The translations under genes were made by a program, and so were the position numbers. A stretch of DNA of 64,000 bases from Streptomyces sp. CA-210063 (GTDB lineage Bacteria; Actinomycetota; Actinomycetes; Streptomycetales; Streptomycetaceae), in the NCBI RefSeq assembly GCF_024612015.1, contig NZ_CP102512.1:124001-188000 (forward strand). The letters run 5' to 3'. Of this stretch, positions 26,401 to 34,742 are shown piece by piece; positions within the stretch are counted from its first letter, which is position 1, and the number at the start of each line of letters is the position of its first letter. The notes under the pieces are model-generated. The model had not been told where the DNA came from, did no database searches, and worked only from the letters and a program-made list of their open reading frames with translations.

Positions 26401-29400
26401 ACCGGCTGAGTACCTCGCGCAGCACCTCGATCCGCTCGGTGACCAGCGCGCCCGGTTCTTCCCAGTCGACCAGATCGGCGACGCCGGCCAGGCCCTGTAC
26501 GGCGGGCAGCGGATCGCCGGGGCGATGCGCGACGGCGTCGTCGCCGAACAGCGTCGGCGCCAGGCTCGGGTCCGTCGTGAGGACCAGGAAGCGGCCGCGC
26601 CGAGCCGGCGCGGGTGGCGGCGCGTCCTGCCAGTCCGCGGTGAGGAACTGAGGGGCGGCGGTGGGCGCCGCCCAGTGCTGGTCCCGGCGGAACGGGTAGG
26701 TCGGCAGCGACACGATGGGGGCGACCGGCACCGGGTCCTCGATCCTGGCGTCGCCGGTGAACGGCTCGGCGCCACCGGTGAACGTATCGGCATCACCGGT
26801 GGGCGGCTCGGCCTCGACGGCGGCGGCCAGCGCGTCCGCGAGCTCGCCGAGGTCGGCCGCCGTGACGGTGACGCGGCAGGCCAGCGTGGCCCGGCCGGTG
26901 CTCATCGTCCGAGCGATCGAGGCGAGCGGGGGCGCTTGCGGTGACCGCACCACGTTCAGCAGCGCGACAAGCGCGTCCCGCAGGGCCTGCGGGGTGCGGG
27001 CCGACACGGGCACCGCCACCCGTCCGGCCGGCAGCGCCTCGGCGGCGGGCGGTGCCTCCTCCAGGACCACGTGCGCGTTCGTGCCGCCCATGCCGAACGA
27101 GCTGACCCCGGCCCGGCGGGGGCCGCCGCCGGGCGGCGGCTCCCATGCGGCCTGTTCCAGTTGGAGCCGCATCGGCGACCGGGACAGGTTGATCATGCGG
27201 TTCGTCCGGCGCACGTTGCGGGTGGCCGGCAGGATCCGGTGACGCATCGCGAGAATGACTTTGATCATTCCGGCGATACCGGCGGCGGCCTCCAGATGAC
27301 CGATGTTGGTCTTGAGGGAGCCGATGCCGCAGTGCGGCGCGTCCGGCATCGGGTGCCGGCTCCGGTCGTACAGCCGGCGGAACGCCGCCACCATGGCCGA
27401 CACCTCGATCGGGTCGCCCAGCCGGGTACCGGTGCCGTGCGCCTCGATGTAGCCGACGGTGGTGGGGTCGACGCCCGCCGTGGTGTACGCGCTGACCAAC
27501 AGGTCGGCCTGGGCTTCCGGGTTGGGCGCGGTGAACGACTGCGCCTGCCCGCCGTGGTTGACCGCCACCTCGCGGATCACCGCGTGCACCCGGTCGCCGT
27601 CGGCGAGCGCCCGGTCGAGGGGTTTGAGCAGCAACGCGCACGCCCCCTCGCCGCGGACGTAGCCGTCGGCGCCGTCGTCGAACGTGTGGCAGCGTCCACG
27701 TGGGCTCAGCACACCGGCCCGCTGGTACGCCGCGTGCCGTCCCGGGTCGCACAGCACGTTCACGCCGCCCGCGATGGCCTGGTCGCATTCGTCGGCCCGC
27801 AGCGCCGCGATGGCCTGGGCGACCGCGACCAGCGACGACGAGCAGAGGGTGTCCACGGTGACGCTCGGACCGCGCAGGCCCAGGGCGTACGAGACCCTGT
27901 TGGCCACCAGCGACGGGGAGACCGCGACGCTCAGGTGCGGTTCGTCGCGACCGGCGTGCTCGGCCAGAACGGCGGCGTAGTCGGAGTGGCACACCCCGGT
28001 GTAGACGCCGGTCCGGCTGCCCGCCAGCGTGGTGGGATCCTGTCCGGCATCCTCGGCCGTTGCCCACGCCACCTCCAGCATGAGTCGCTGCTGGGGGTCC
28101 ATCAGCGCAGCCTCGCGGGGGCTGACGGCGAAGAATTCGTGGTCGAAGCGGCGGATGTCGTCGAGCAGCGCCGCCCGTCCCACCAGATCCGGGTGCGCGG
28201 CGGTGTCCCAGCGGTCGATCGGGATGTCGCGGATCGCGTCCTCGTCGCGGCCGAGCAGGTCCCACAGCTCGCCCACGCTGTCCGCCCCGGGGAAACGTCC
28301 GGCCATGCCGATCACCGCGATCGGCGCCGAGGCGTCCGGCTTCGGTGCCGCCGTGACCGCGACCGGTTCGGGCTCGCGGTCCTCGCCGCGTATCACCCGT
28401 GCCATGGCGGCGGCGGTGAAGGCCTGGAACATGGCGCTGGGATCGATCTGCAGGCCGTGCTCGTCGTGGGCCAGCGCCACGACCTCGGCCAGCGCGACGC
28501 TGTCCAGGCCGTACCGCCGCAGGTCGTCGTCGGCGGTCAGAGAGCCGGCGGGCCGGCTCAGCGCCCGTTCCAGCAGCTGCAGCACGACCGCGTCCAGGTC
28601 GTCGGGCGTGGGCGCCGGGTCCGGCGGGGCCGTCGCGGCGCGGGGGGTGACGGTGTCACCCCAGAGTCGGCCGAACACGCTGGGCCCGCGCAGTGCCTTG
28701 ACCGTCTCGATCTGGGCCAGCGGCCTGTTGTCGTCCTCGCGCAGCAGCGTCGAGGTCAGCACCGCCCGGTGACCGTCCTCCAGGCGCAGGTCGTCGAGCC
28801 GGTATCGCACGGTGTCCTCAGCGCCGCAGTTCGCCAGATACACGATGTCGCGGCTGACGGTGGCGGCCGCGGTGGCCCACTCGCCGCCTGGCGCCAGCGA
28901 GTGCAGGTACCGGCGCTCGCCGTGGTCGTTGATGTGCGGGTAAGAGGCGAAGTAGAGCAGGCCGAGGGCGTTGACGTCGACGACCGGGTTGAGTTCGTAA
29001 CGCTCCGTGTGCAGCCCGGGACCGTCCAGGTGGCGCCCGCTCCGCGCCTGGAAGTCGTGCAGGAAGGCCAGTTGGTCGGCGTCCGGTTCACGGGCCGGCA
29101 GGCGGCCGGGAAGTTGTGGGACTCCGGGAACCAGCCAGTTGCGGTCCGAGCGGCGGACGAAGACGGTGAGCAGCCGGACGTCGACGTGCGCCGTACCGGT
29201 GGCGAACCGGATGTCGGACAGGAACCGCCGGTCGTCCAGTCTGGTCAGTTCACCGCTCATCTCGCCTTCGTCGAGCTCGGCGAAAGAGGCGAGCGAGGCG
29301 CTCGCGGTGTGCCGGACCCGGACGAAGGCCGGAAGTAATCGGGTGCCGTCGGCGTCGGCGAGTTTGTTGACCGAGGTGCCGAAGAACTCACCGATCAACG

Positions 29401-29668
29401 ACCAGTGCAGGTCGCCGGACTCGCGTAACAGCCAGTTCTCGGAGAGGCCACCGGTGGCGAGCGTCGGCAGGCCCAGAACGACGTGCCGGGCGGTCACGAG
29501 GCAGAACCGGAGGGGTGGTGACCGGGGAGCTGCGCGTAGCCGTGCCGCCTGCCTGGCCCCCATATTCGGTGATATAACGGGCCAGAACTCACACTCGTCT
29601 GCATCAGAAAACTCCCCCGTGTCATTCGTTGCATACAGAACGTAGTCCAGTGGATCTGTCCCGTCCAC
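23483..29668 (-). CDS. PKS loading and first modules: LnmK-like acyltransferase/decarboxylase-ACP-KS-KR-ACP-KS
   Basis: This is the first gene of the megasynthase operon (2061 residues from GTG 29668). Residues ~58-335 resemble the LnmK / Pnap_2097 double-hotdog family, with a GLSENWLL motif and a LYFASYP segment. LnmK itself decarboxylates methylmalonyl units to propionyl-ACP, so a propionate-type starter is inferred. Then come ACP (355-430; Ser390), KS (447-872; Cys609 in DTLCSSS, His744, His791), KR (~1180-1400; FSS and Tyr near 1332-1349), ACP (1478-1550; Ser1509) and KS (1584-~2005; Cys1749 in DSACSSA, His1884, His1924). No AT domain is present. The start is uncertain: codons before ~residue 58 lack the usual G/C third base and no start has a good ribosome site, so GTG 29497 is a credible alternative. 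TTA codons occur at residues 81 and 111, predicting bldA dependence. Confidence 0.94.
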   Translation of the reverse strand: MDGTDPLDYVLYATNDTGEFSDADECEFWPVISPNMGARQAARLRAAPRSPPLRFCLVTARHVVLGLPTLATGGLSENWLLRESGDLHWSLIGEFFGTSVNKLADADGTRLLPAFVRVRHTASASLASFAELDEGEMSGELTRLDDRRFLSDIRFATGTAHVDVRLLTVFVRRSDRNWLVPGVPQLPGRLPAREPDADQLAFLHDFQARSGRHLDGPGLHTERYELNPVVDVNALGLLYFASYPHINDHGERRYLHSLAPGGEWATAAATVSRDIVYLANCGAEDTVRYRLDDLRLEDGHRAVLTSTLLREDDNRPLAQIETVKALRGPSVFGRLWGDTVTPRAATAPPDPAPTPDDLDAVVLQLLERALSRPAGSLTADDDLRRYGLDSVALAEVVALAHDEHGLQIDPSAMFQAFTAAAMARVIRGEDREPEPVAVTAAPKPDASAPIAVIGMAGRFPGADSVGELWDLLGRDEDAIRDIPIDRWDTAAHPDLVGRAALLDDIRRFDHEFFAVSPREAALMDPQQRLMLEVAWATAEDAGQDPTTLAGSRTGVYTGVCHSDYAAVLAEHAGRDEPHLSVAVSPSLVANRVSYALGLRGPSVTVDTLCSSSLVAVAQAIAALRADECDQAIAGGVNVLCDPGRHAAYQRAGVLSPRGRCHTFDDGADGYVRGEGACALLLKPLDRALADGDRVHAVIREVAVNHGGQAQSFTAPNPEAQADLLVSAYTTAGVDPTTVGYIEAHGTGTRLGDPIEVSAMVAAFRRLYDRSRHPMPDAPHCGIGSLKTNIGHLEAAAGIAGMIKVILAMRHRILPATRNVRRTNRMINLSRSPMRLQLEQAAWEPPPGGGPRRAGVSSFGMGGTNAHVVLEEAPPAAEALPAGRVAVPVSARTPQALRDALVALLNVVRSPQAPPLASIARTMSTGRATLACRVTVTAADLGELADALAAAVEAEPPTGDADTFTGGAEPFTGDARIEDPVPVAPIVSLPTYPFRRDQHWAAPTAAPQFLTADWQDAPPPAPARRGRFLVLTTDPSLAPTLFGDDAVAHRPGDPLPAVQGLAGVADLVDWEEPGALVTERIEVLREVLSRYPRTGLRCLHISGARRSAPAGFYRAVSGELPTVISRTVRVDGDFADLAAAVAAESTADDQETEIRYTGSRRRRRVAGFARPGEFDPLTGLDRGAVLITGGTGAIGLRLAEHLADRGARHLVLIGRSALPARNRWASLVAEPSTDPLLRTRLTALLALAERDVKLSVHTHALNDVATLRRLINRHRSRAEGIAAVFHCAGVMRRPRSFLAKTADEIDDVLRPKLAVETLWEAFGSRLPRLMVLFSSIAAGSPRLAGGCLDYAAANNVLDDFAEAHAEEPGCVVRSLRWPLWRDVGMGERRTSAGNELGIPDLAEADALRLLDLALRVPGEPILLPCLTGRTAVPADELFRAPRRAPETAPAPVAAPAEEREPAGIEPVTAPADGPEPAGFDWLADVVARTTRTERSLLRPDTHLVDLGVDSLLMAELVRDLEAALGDVVDPSLLQEHPTLARLAAALTAAGVPAQATGPVTSATPARTPAADGVPVRTLAPDGAPMRIAVIGMGCRLPGAADPGQLWQALLAGRDMVGDVPADRWDTTALYRPDGGPGFSQSRWGGFLDDAALFDPGYFGFDDETARQLDPLVRKTLEVAVECVHDAGYADEELRGRRVGVFVGGRTGNHREYLRPLTRESIVGINQNYIAAHVSHFLDLAGPNLVVDSACSSALVSVHLAAQSLMLGESEMALAGGVDLLLDEEPYLMLSAGKALSPTGRCRTFDESADGFVPGEGAGLVMLKRLDDAERDGDRILAVIEASGVNNDGRTMGHTTPNGHAQRALITDVLARGGIDARTIGYVEAHGTGTMIGDPIELQALTAVYRQHTGDREYCGIGSVKSSMGHLLSAAGIAGFIKAVQTLRHGLIVPTLHCERPNPRFAFAESPFFPARTTTELPSGSRVAVSAFGFGGTNAHVVLGPGAPEGTGRAPLPPPEYRRRRFWPRRAEIRTSSARPAARPVRSARLDLTVTPVAAAALDRSHR

Positions 29669-29809
29669 AGCGCCTTGCGATTACTTTTCGCCTTACCGAG
29701 CGTGACCAACCGCCGCTCAAGGACCGGACAAGACGGTCATTCGTGCAGCGCACACCGAAGAATGCTGGGGCCCCCACCACCCCCTGGTGAGTCGAATTCG
29801 GAGGATGCA
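29669..29809. promoter_or_regulatory. divergent intergenic region between PKS operon and PPTase
   Basis: About 140 bp separates the divergently read PKS loading gene and the PPTase leader ORF, so both promoters must lie here or within the uncertain 5' end of the PKS gene. A GGAGG ribosome site for the plus-strand leader is at 29800-29804. I see no convincing -10/-35 pair or operator. Confidence 0.5.
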
Positions 29810-29863
29810 GTGGACAAGATTTGCGACATTCGTCACACCAAGCAAGCGGGCGGTCACTCGTGA
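29810..29863 (+). CDS. 17-codon upstream ORF overlapping the PPTase start
   Basis: GTG at 29810 follows a strong GGAGG (29800-29804) at 5 nt spacing. It encodes VDKICDIRHTKQAGGHS and ends at TGA 29861-29863, overlapping the GTG start of the PPTase as GTGA. The arrangement predicts translational coupling, since the PPTase GTG has no ribosome site of its own. It is seen in sequence, but expression is unproven. The alternative is that the PPTase starts further upstream at TTG 29821, which would make this ORF incidental. Confidence 0.45.
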   Translation: MDKICDIRHTKQAGGHS

Positions 29864-30555
29864 TCACCGGAGCTGGCGGCACCGGATTACTGAACGCCCT
29901 CCTTCCATCCGGTGTCGCCGTTTCCGAGCTGTTCACCGACCCACCGCACATCGACCTGCACCCGCAGGAGGCGGCCGTCGTGGCCCGCGCAGTCGACAAG
30001 CGCCGCCGCGAGTTCGCCGCCGTCCGTCTCTGCGCACGCACCGCGCTGAGACGGATTGGAGTGCCCCCCGGACCGATCCTGCCGGGCCCCAAGGGTGCAC
30101 CGCAGTGGCCGGACGGAGTGATCGGCAGCATGACGCACTGTGACGGCTACCGAGCGGCGGCGGTAGCTCATCGCGATGCCTTCGCATCGATCGGGATCGA
30201 CGCCGAGCCGCACGCCGCTCTGCCCGACGGCGTGGGAAAGCTGACCGCGCTGCCCGAGGAGCGAATGACCCTGACCCGGCTGGCCGTCACCCACCCTCAC
30301 ATCCACTGGGACCGGCTGCTGTTCAGCGCGAAAGAGAGCGTTTACAAAGCGTGGTTTCCATTGACCGGCCGCTGGCTGGACTTCACGGAATGCATCATCA
30401 CGCCCGATCCGGAACGTCATACCTTCACGGCCGACCTGACCGTGCCCGGACCGGTCGTCGCCGGAGACCGGATCAGCAGGTTCACCGGACGCTGGCACGC
30501 TGGGGCTGATGCTCGACATGTCGTCACCGCCGTCACCGTGCCGTGGCCCGCATGA
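29860..30555 (+). CDS. 4'-phosphopantetheinyl transferase, Sfp/EntD type
   Basis: The 231-residue enzyme would transfer phosphopantetheine from CoA to the serines of the ACP and PCP domains encoded next door. Family hallmarks are visible: a PGPKGAPQWPDGVIGSMTHC segment, the metal-binding SIGIDAEP, and the LLFSAKESVYKAW motif. The start was chosen at GTG 29860 because it overlaps the short upstream ORF (GTGA) and gives a normal family length. TTG 29821 is in frame and possible. A TTA codon at 29887-29889 (tenth codon) suggests bldA-dependent translation, shared with the divergent PKS gene. Its position beside the loading gene indicates a cluster-dedicated enzyme. Confidence 0.93.
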   Translation: MITGAGGTGLLNALLPSGVAVSELFTDPPHIDLHPQEAAVVARAVDKRRREFAAVRLCARTALRRIGVPPGPILPGPKGAPQWPDGVIGSMTHCDGYRAAAVAHRDAFASIGIDAEPHAALPDGVGKLTALPEERMTLTRLAVTHPHIHWDRLLFSAKESVYKAWFPLTGRWLDFTECIITPDPERHTFTADLTVPGPVVAGDRISRFTGRWHAGADARHVVTAVTVPWPA

Positions 30556-30589
30556 CGGACCCCACCAGCCACGCCGGAAAACCCCGACG

Positions 30590-30926
30590 TGATCACTCGC
30601 GGCCCTCAGTCGTGTCGGCCAGGGCGGGTATGTGCTCGGCCGATTGATCCGCTCCAGCGGGTCGTCGACTGGATCTGTTTGCCCTTGGGGAACTGGCTGC
30701 CGAGCGTGTCGGTGACGGTATCGACCTGGGCCCTCACCGCACTCTGGCCGGGCTGGGCGAAGATCGTGCGGATCGTCGCGGCGACCATCTCTCCGGCGTC
30801 CTTCGGGACCACGCCGAGGACCTCCCTGCCGCCGTCCTCGGTGATGCCGGTCGCGATGACCACGGCCCAGGAAGCGATCCGGTGATGACCCCAGGCCTTG
30901 CAGTAGGTGGTGTAGAGGCACTCGCG
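30590..30926 (-). pseudogene. IS256-family transposase relic
   Basis: The minus strand shows an IS256 Mutator-type segment (TYCKAWGHHR, then VIATGITEDGGREVLGV). It jumps with an internal deletion to the later MVAATIRTIFAQP part and then to a degenerate DPLERIN...VVG-like tail in another frame. The catalytic core is missing, so it cannot be active. It abuts the IS21 relic. Confidence 0.7.
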
Positions 30927-30929
30927 GTC

Positions 30930-31659
30930 GAACAGCCGCAGCTCAAGCCGCTGCCCGTCGAACCGTTCGAAACGGGCCGCTGGTTCACCCCACGGGTCGA
31001 CCGCTACGGACAGATCACGGTGGGCCCCAACCGGTACTCGGTGCCGGTCCGGCTGATCGGCAAGACTCTCCGAGTGCTGCTGCACGCCTCCGAACTGGTG
31101 GTCTTCGACTACGGCAGGGAAGTGGCCCGGCACGAAAGACTGAGCACCCAGGGCGGCTCCCGCCTGGTGCTCGATCACTACCTGGTAGCCCTGGTCCGCA
31201 AGCCGGGCGCCTTCCCCGGGTCAACAGCTCTGGAACAGGCTCGCTCGGCCGGCCGGTTCACGCCTCTCCATGACGACTGGTGGGATGCGGCCCGCGCGGC
31301 CCACGGCGACAAGGAAGGCACCAAAGCCCTGATCCAGGTGCTTCTGATGGCCCGGCACATGAGCCACGAGCATCTGGTCGCCGGCCTTGCGGCCGCGCTG
31401 CGGGCCGGGGCACTGACAGCAGACGCCGTCGCGCTGGGCCCGCAAGATCGCCGCGGGCGACCTGCCGGACCAGCCCATTCCCTCACCGCCAGAGCCCGGA
31501 GCGGTCGGGCCGGCACGGGCGACCGTCACCTTTCTCGCCGACTGGCGGCTGTCCCACCTGCCGCCCGACACCCGGCCGCTGCCGTCGGTTGCCGCCTATG
31601 ACCAGCTGCTGCGACGCCGCCGTGGCGGGAGTGCTTCGAGCAAGGGAGAAGCGACATGA
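30930..31659 (+). pseudogene. istA: IS21-family transposase IstA, 5'-truncated and frameshifted
   Basis: Only the C-terminal part remains, from about ALRPLP-like LKPLPVEPFETGRWFTPRVD through the Mu-type C-terminal domain (GPNRYSVPVRLIGKT, LVRKPGAFPGSTALEQAR). A frameshift near 31440 moves the last ~70 codons (ARKIAAGDLPDQP onward) to another frame. The end keeps the classic ATGA overlap with istB at 31656-31659. The DDE catalytic region is absent, lost next to the IS256 relic. Confidence 0.8.
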
Positions 31660-32321
31660 ACGCCAAACCCAACCGCGGGCTGACCGAGGAAGCCGCGACC
31701 ACCGCCATCGACCAGGCATGCCGGATGCTCCGGCTGCCCACCATCCGCGGCCAGTTCCCCGACCTCGCCGAGGCGGCGTCCCGCGAGCAGATGTCGTACC
31801 GGGGCTTCCTGGCGGTACTGCTGCTGGCCGAGTGCGACGACCGGGCTCGCCGACGCTCGGAGCGGCGCATCAAGGCCGCCGACTTCCCGCGCGAGAAGTC
31901 ACTGCGGGCCTTCGACTACGACGCGAACCCCAACATCGACGCCGCGGCCATCAACACCCTCGCCACTGCGAATGGGTCCGCAAGGGCCACCCGCTCTGCC
32001 TGATAGGCGACTCGGGCACGGGCAAGTCCCGTCTGCTCATCGCACTGGGGACCGAGGCCGCGAGTCAAGTACGTCCTGGTGACCAAGCTGGTCAACGAGC
32101 TGGTCGAGGCGGCCGACGAGAAGCAGCTGGCCAAGACCATCGCCCGCTACGGACGCGTCGACCTTTTATGCATTGATGAACTCGGCTACATGGAACTCGA
32201 CTGGCTCTGCGCGGCCATCGTCGACCGCATCACCTTCGGCGGCGACATCATCGAGACCGGCACCGACTCCTACCGCCTCGCCCAAACCAGAGCCCAGGCC
32301 GAACGTGCCGATGCCAGCTGA
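31656..32321 (+). pseudogene. istB: IS21-family helper ATPase IstB, frameshifted
   Basis: The ATG overlaps the istA stop. The N-terminal helical domain (to about 31960) is in one frame, the Walker A region (GDSGTGKS near 32010) in a second, and the Walker B region (LLCIDELGYMELD near 32165) in a third. At least two indels therefore break the gene. The C-terminus is also short. In intact IS21 elements IstB is the AAA+ partner that selects targets for IstA. Confidence 0.85.
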
Positions 32322-32358
32322 TCAGTGGGCACCCTCCCCGTCCTGACCTCAGCTTCCG

Positions 32359-33105
32359 TCAACGCCCGATAGGAGCAGAAACCGATTCAATGACGCCGCG
32401 CCAGGTCCGGTGATAGCCCTCACGAAGCGGCCCGCCGACAAGGTCGAGGATCTCCGATACTGCGTCCATCATCGGCGTCGGGTCTCCCGACTCGCACAGG
32501 TGCAGGTGCCCTTCAAGCAGGGCGGCCCCGCGCTGATCGTCCGCCTCCAGAAGACGCCGTGGCAGCCACTTCCCGCCGCCGATCCAGGCGTGGTGGTAGT
32601 CGCAGAGCAGATCGGCCGCAGCATTGAGAACGACCCCGGCCACCGCAAGACGCTCGAATCGGTCACTCGTGTCGGCGAGATCGTCCAGCGCGTCCGTCAG
32701 CCCATACCTCTTCGTTTCGACTGTCTGCGGTTCCAGCGCCGGCGGACCCGCACGGAGGTCCGCTTCGGCCAGAGCCCGGGCACGCCTGGCCTCACCATTT
32801 GTATCGACGAGGACGAGACCGGTGGCATACATGTTCTGCAGGACCGCACGACGCGCAGCAACGTCCGCAGCGAAGAGGTCCACGAGACCGGCTCGGGTAT
32901 GGACGAAGAACTCCACGACACGGCCCTCGAACCGGATCGTCTCCCGGCGAGTCTCGCCGCCGTCTCCGATGAGTATCGCAAGGTCCAGGTCACTACTGGC
33001 AGTGGCTCGCCCGGCGGCCGTCGACCCGGCAAGAATCACGGCCAGCGCATCGGGGAAACGGTCATGGGCAACGCGTCGCGCCAGGTCAACGGGGTTCACG
33101 TCCAT
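32359..33105 (-). CDS. nucleotidyltransferase-domain protein
   Basis: The Pol-beta-superfamily nucleotidyltransferase signature is visible near the N-terminus (GSTAAGRATASSDLDLAI; Gly-Ser followed by Asp-x-Asp), then a long alpha-helical C-terminal region. The protein is 248 residues from ATG 33105. GTG 33159 would add 18 residues and is the alternative start; neither has a strong ribosome site. Similar proteins include antibiotic adenylyltransferases and the enzyme part of MNT-HEPN toxin-antitoxins. No HEPN partner lies alongside, and the substrate cannot be named. Confidence 0.75.
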   Translation of the reverse strand: MDVNPVDLARRVAHDRFPDALAVILAGSTAAGRATASSDLDLAILIGDGGETRRETIRFEGRVVEFFVHTRAGLVDLFAADVAARRAVLQNMYATGLVLVDTNGEARRARALAEADLRAGPPALEPQTVETKRYGLTDALDDLADTSDRFERLAVAGVVLNAAADLLCDYHHAWIGGGKWLPRRLLEADDQRGAALLEGHLHLCESGDPTPMMDAVSEILDLVGGPLREGYHRTWRGVIESVSAPIGR

Positions 33106-33524
33106 AGCGGTCAGCGTTCCAGAAGTCTTGGTCAAAGGCGACGGAATTTTCCACCCCACTGCGTGACCGCTACAGACCGTGACGGATTCGAGGCACGGAA
33201 GACGGATCCGACCAGCAGATGTCGAGCTACACCATCACCGCGCCTCGACCCAGATCCGTGAGCAGACCCGCAATGCAGCCCGGACCGCATGCGCGGCCAA
33301 GGGGATCGAACTGGTCGTCTTCGATCAGGAGCAACTCCGGCCGGAGGTATGAAACGGTCCGTACCACATCGCCACGGCCACAACGCCCTCTGTATGACGC
33401 CGACTTCGCCGGAATCGCCTCATCATTATGACTATCGCGAAAACTCATCACATAGTGAGGCTGAATCTGTACGGTGTCCTTCTCCGGGTCGCAAGTGCTC
33501 GGATGGGGGGCGAGGGGGCCACGG
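33106..33524. other. ~420 bp without a clear gene
   Basis: The region separates the nucleotidyltransferase from the five-gene operon and must carry the operon promoter. A short coding-like plus-strand stretch at about 33220-33346 (ending ...GIELVVFDQEQLRPEV and TGA) may be a relic of an unidentified gene. No operator or terminator stands out. Confidence 0.4.
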
Positions 33525-34742
33525 ATGCCGTTGGTTTTTGTCCATGGGGTGGCCAATCGCATCGACGGCCCGCATGTGGAGGAAGCAAGGGTCCGGCAGG
33601 CGCTGTTCGAGCAGTATGTGACGGCGGGATGGTCACGCGCGGACGGCGGACCGGCCGAGATTCTCCAACCGTACTGGGGCGGTGACGGCGCCTCCCTGGC
33701 CTGGGGCGGAGCGAGCGTGCCGAACAGCGCACGGGTCGCCGAGCGCTTCGGGGAAGGCGTTGGCGACGGCCCGCTGTCGTACATCGTCGCCCAGGTCGTA
33801 CCCGACGATGCCCGGATCCACGAACGGCTCCTCACGACAGCACGAACATCGATGGGTGACGCACTGGATCTGCTGTGGACCGCCGCGCTCCTCGCGTCAC
33901 CGGACAGGGCGAAGGAGCTCGCGGCCGCCTCGGCACTGACACCGTCCTTGGTCGAGTCGGCCCCGGCCTGGCTGGCGGAGGTCGGCGACGACGAGGAGTT
34001 CGCTGTCCGGCTGTGCCAGGCGCTGGAGGACATCGAGCAGGAAGAGGAATCGGGGTCCAGCCGGGAGAGCTTCGGTGTGGGGCAGGTCCGTGCCGCGGTG
34101 CAGGAGGGCGTCGTACGGATCCGGGAGACGCTGGCGGACCGTACGACGTCGCCGGTCGCCGACCGGCTGCGAGCCGAACTCGCGCCGCGCATCACCGAGT
34201 TCCTCGGCGACGTCCTGACCTACTATCGGCGGCGGCCGCCCGACGGAGCGGGCGCCGGTATCGGCGGGAAGATCGCGGATGTCCTGCGGGAGGCGAACGC
34301 CCTGCGCGGTCCGCGTGATCCCTTCGTCCTGGTCGCCCACAGCATGGGCGGCAACATCGTCTATGACCTGCTCTCCGGACCGCTGGCCGGTGAGGACCTC
34401 ACAGTCGACCTCTTGGTGACCGCCGGGTCGCAGGTCGCCTTCTTCGAAGAGCTGAGCCTGTTCTCGCCACACCCCCCGGACGTCCCCGGCACGGCGGGCC
34501 TCAAGCTGCCGAGGCCGCCTGCGGTGCGCAGGTGGATGAACGTCTACGACATGAACGACCTGCTGTCGTTCCGGGCCGAACCCGTCTTCGAAGGCGTGGA
34601 GGACCACAGTTTCCGGTCCGGGCGGCTGCGCGCCCACAGTGCCTACTTCCTGGCTCCGAGTTTTTACGCCCGCCTCGGCGAGCGGCTGGGACCGTTGAGG
34701 TCCGGGCCGCAGGCCCCCGCCGACGAGGACGGGTGGCGGTGA
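33525..34742 (+). CDS. alpha/beta hydrolase, first gene of caspase/Lon-like/WD40 operon
   Basis: This 405-residue protein starts at ATG 33525 behind GAGGGG. It opens with MPLVFVHGVANR, the oxyanion-type HG strand of alpha/beta hydrolases, and has the nucleophile elbow VAHSMGG (Ser273) after a long helical insertion (~100-250). Histidines in the last ~30 residues (near DHSF and RAHSAYF) could complete a triad. The fold is that of lipase/esterase or PGAP1-like hydrolases, so a lipid, ester or amide substrate is possible but not determined. No signal peptide is seen, so it is probably cytoplasmic. Its stop overlaps the caspase gene start (GTGA), tying it to the operon. It is not a PKS acyltransferase, because the AT family motifs are absent. 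Confidence 0.88.
   Translation: MPLVFVHGVANRIDGPHVEEARVRQALFEQYVTAGWSRADGGPAEILQPYWGGDGASLAWGGASVPNSARVAERFGEGVGDGPLSYIVAQVVPDDARIHERLLTTARTSMGDALDLLWTAALLASPDRAKELAAASALTPSLVESAPAWLAEVGDDEEFAVRLCQALEDIEQEEESGSSRESFGVGQVRAAVQEGVVRIRETLADRTTSPVADRLRAELAPRITEFLGDVLTYYRRRPPDGAGAGIGGKIADVLREANALRGPRDPFVLVAHSMGGNIVYDLLSGPLAGEDLTVDLLVTAGSQVAFFEELSLFSPHPPDVPGTAGLKLPRPPAVRRWMNVYDMNDLLSFRAEPVFEGVEDHSFRSGRLRAHSAYFLAPSFYARLGERLGPLRSGPQAPADEDGWR

Noticed and set aside
29887..30921. Minus-strand 344-codon frame opposite the PPTase
   Set aside because: Shadow of the PPTase, which has clear family motifs. Only its first part overlaps an IS256 relic.
32359..33105. Nucleotidyltransferase as part of an MNT-HEPN toxin-antitoxin pair
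   Set aside because: No HEPN-type partner gene is adjacent, and the protein is longer than typical MNT antitoxins.
34340..34365. GxSxG motif (HSMGG) as a possible trans-acting acyltransferase for the PKS
   Set aside because: The surrounding protein is a lipase/esterase-like alpha/beta hydrolase in a caspase operon and lacks malonyl-AT motifs.
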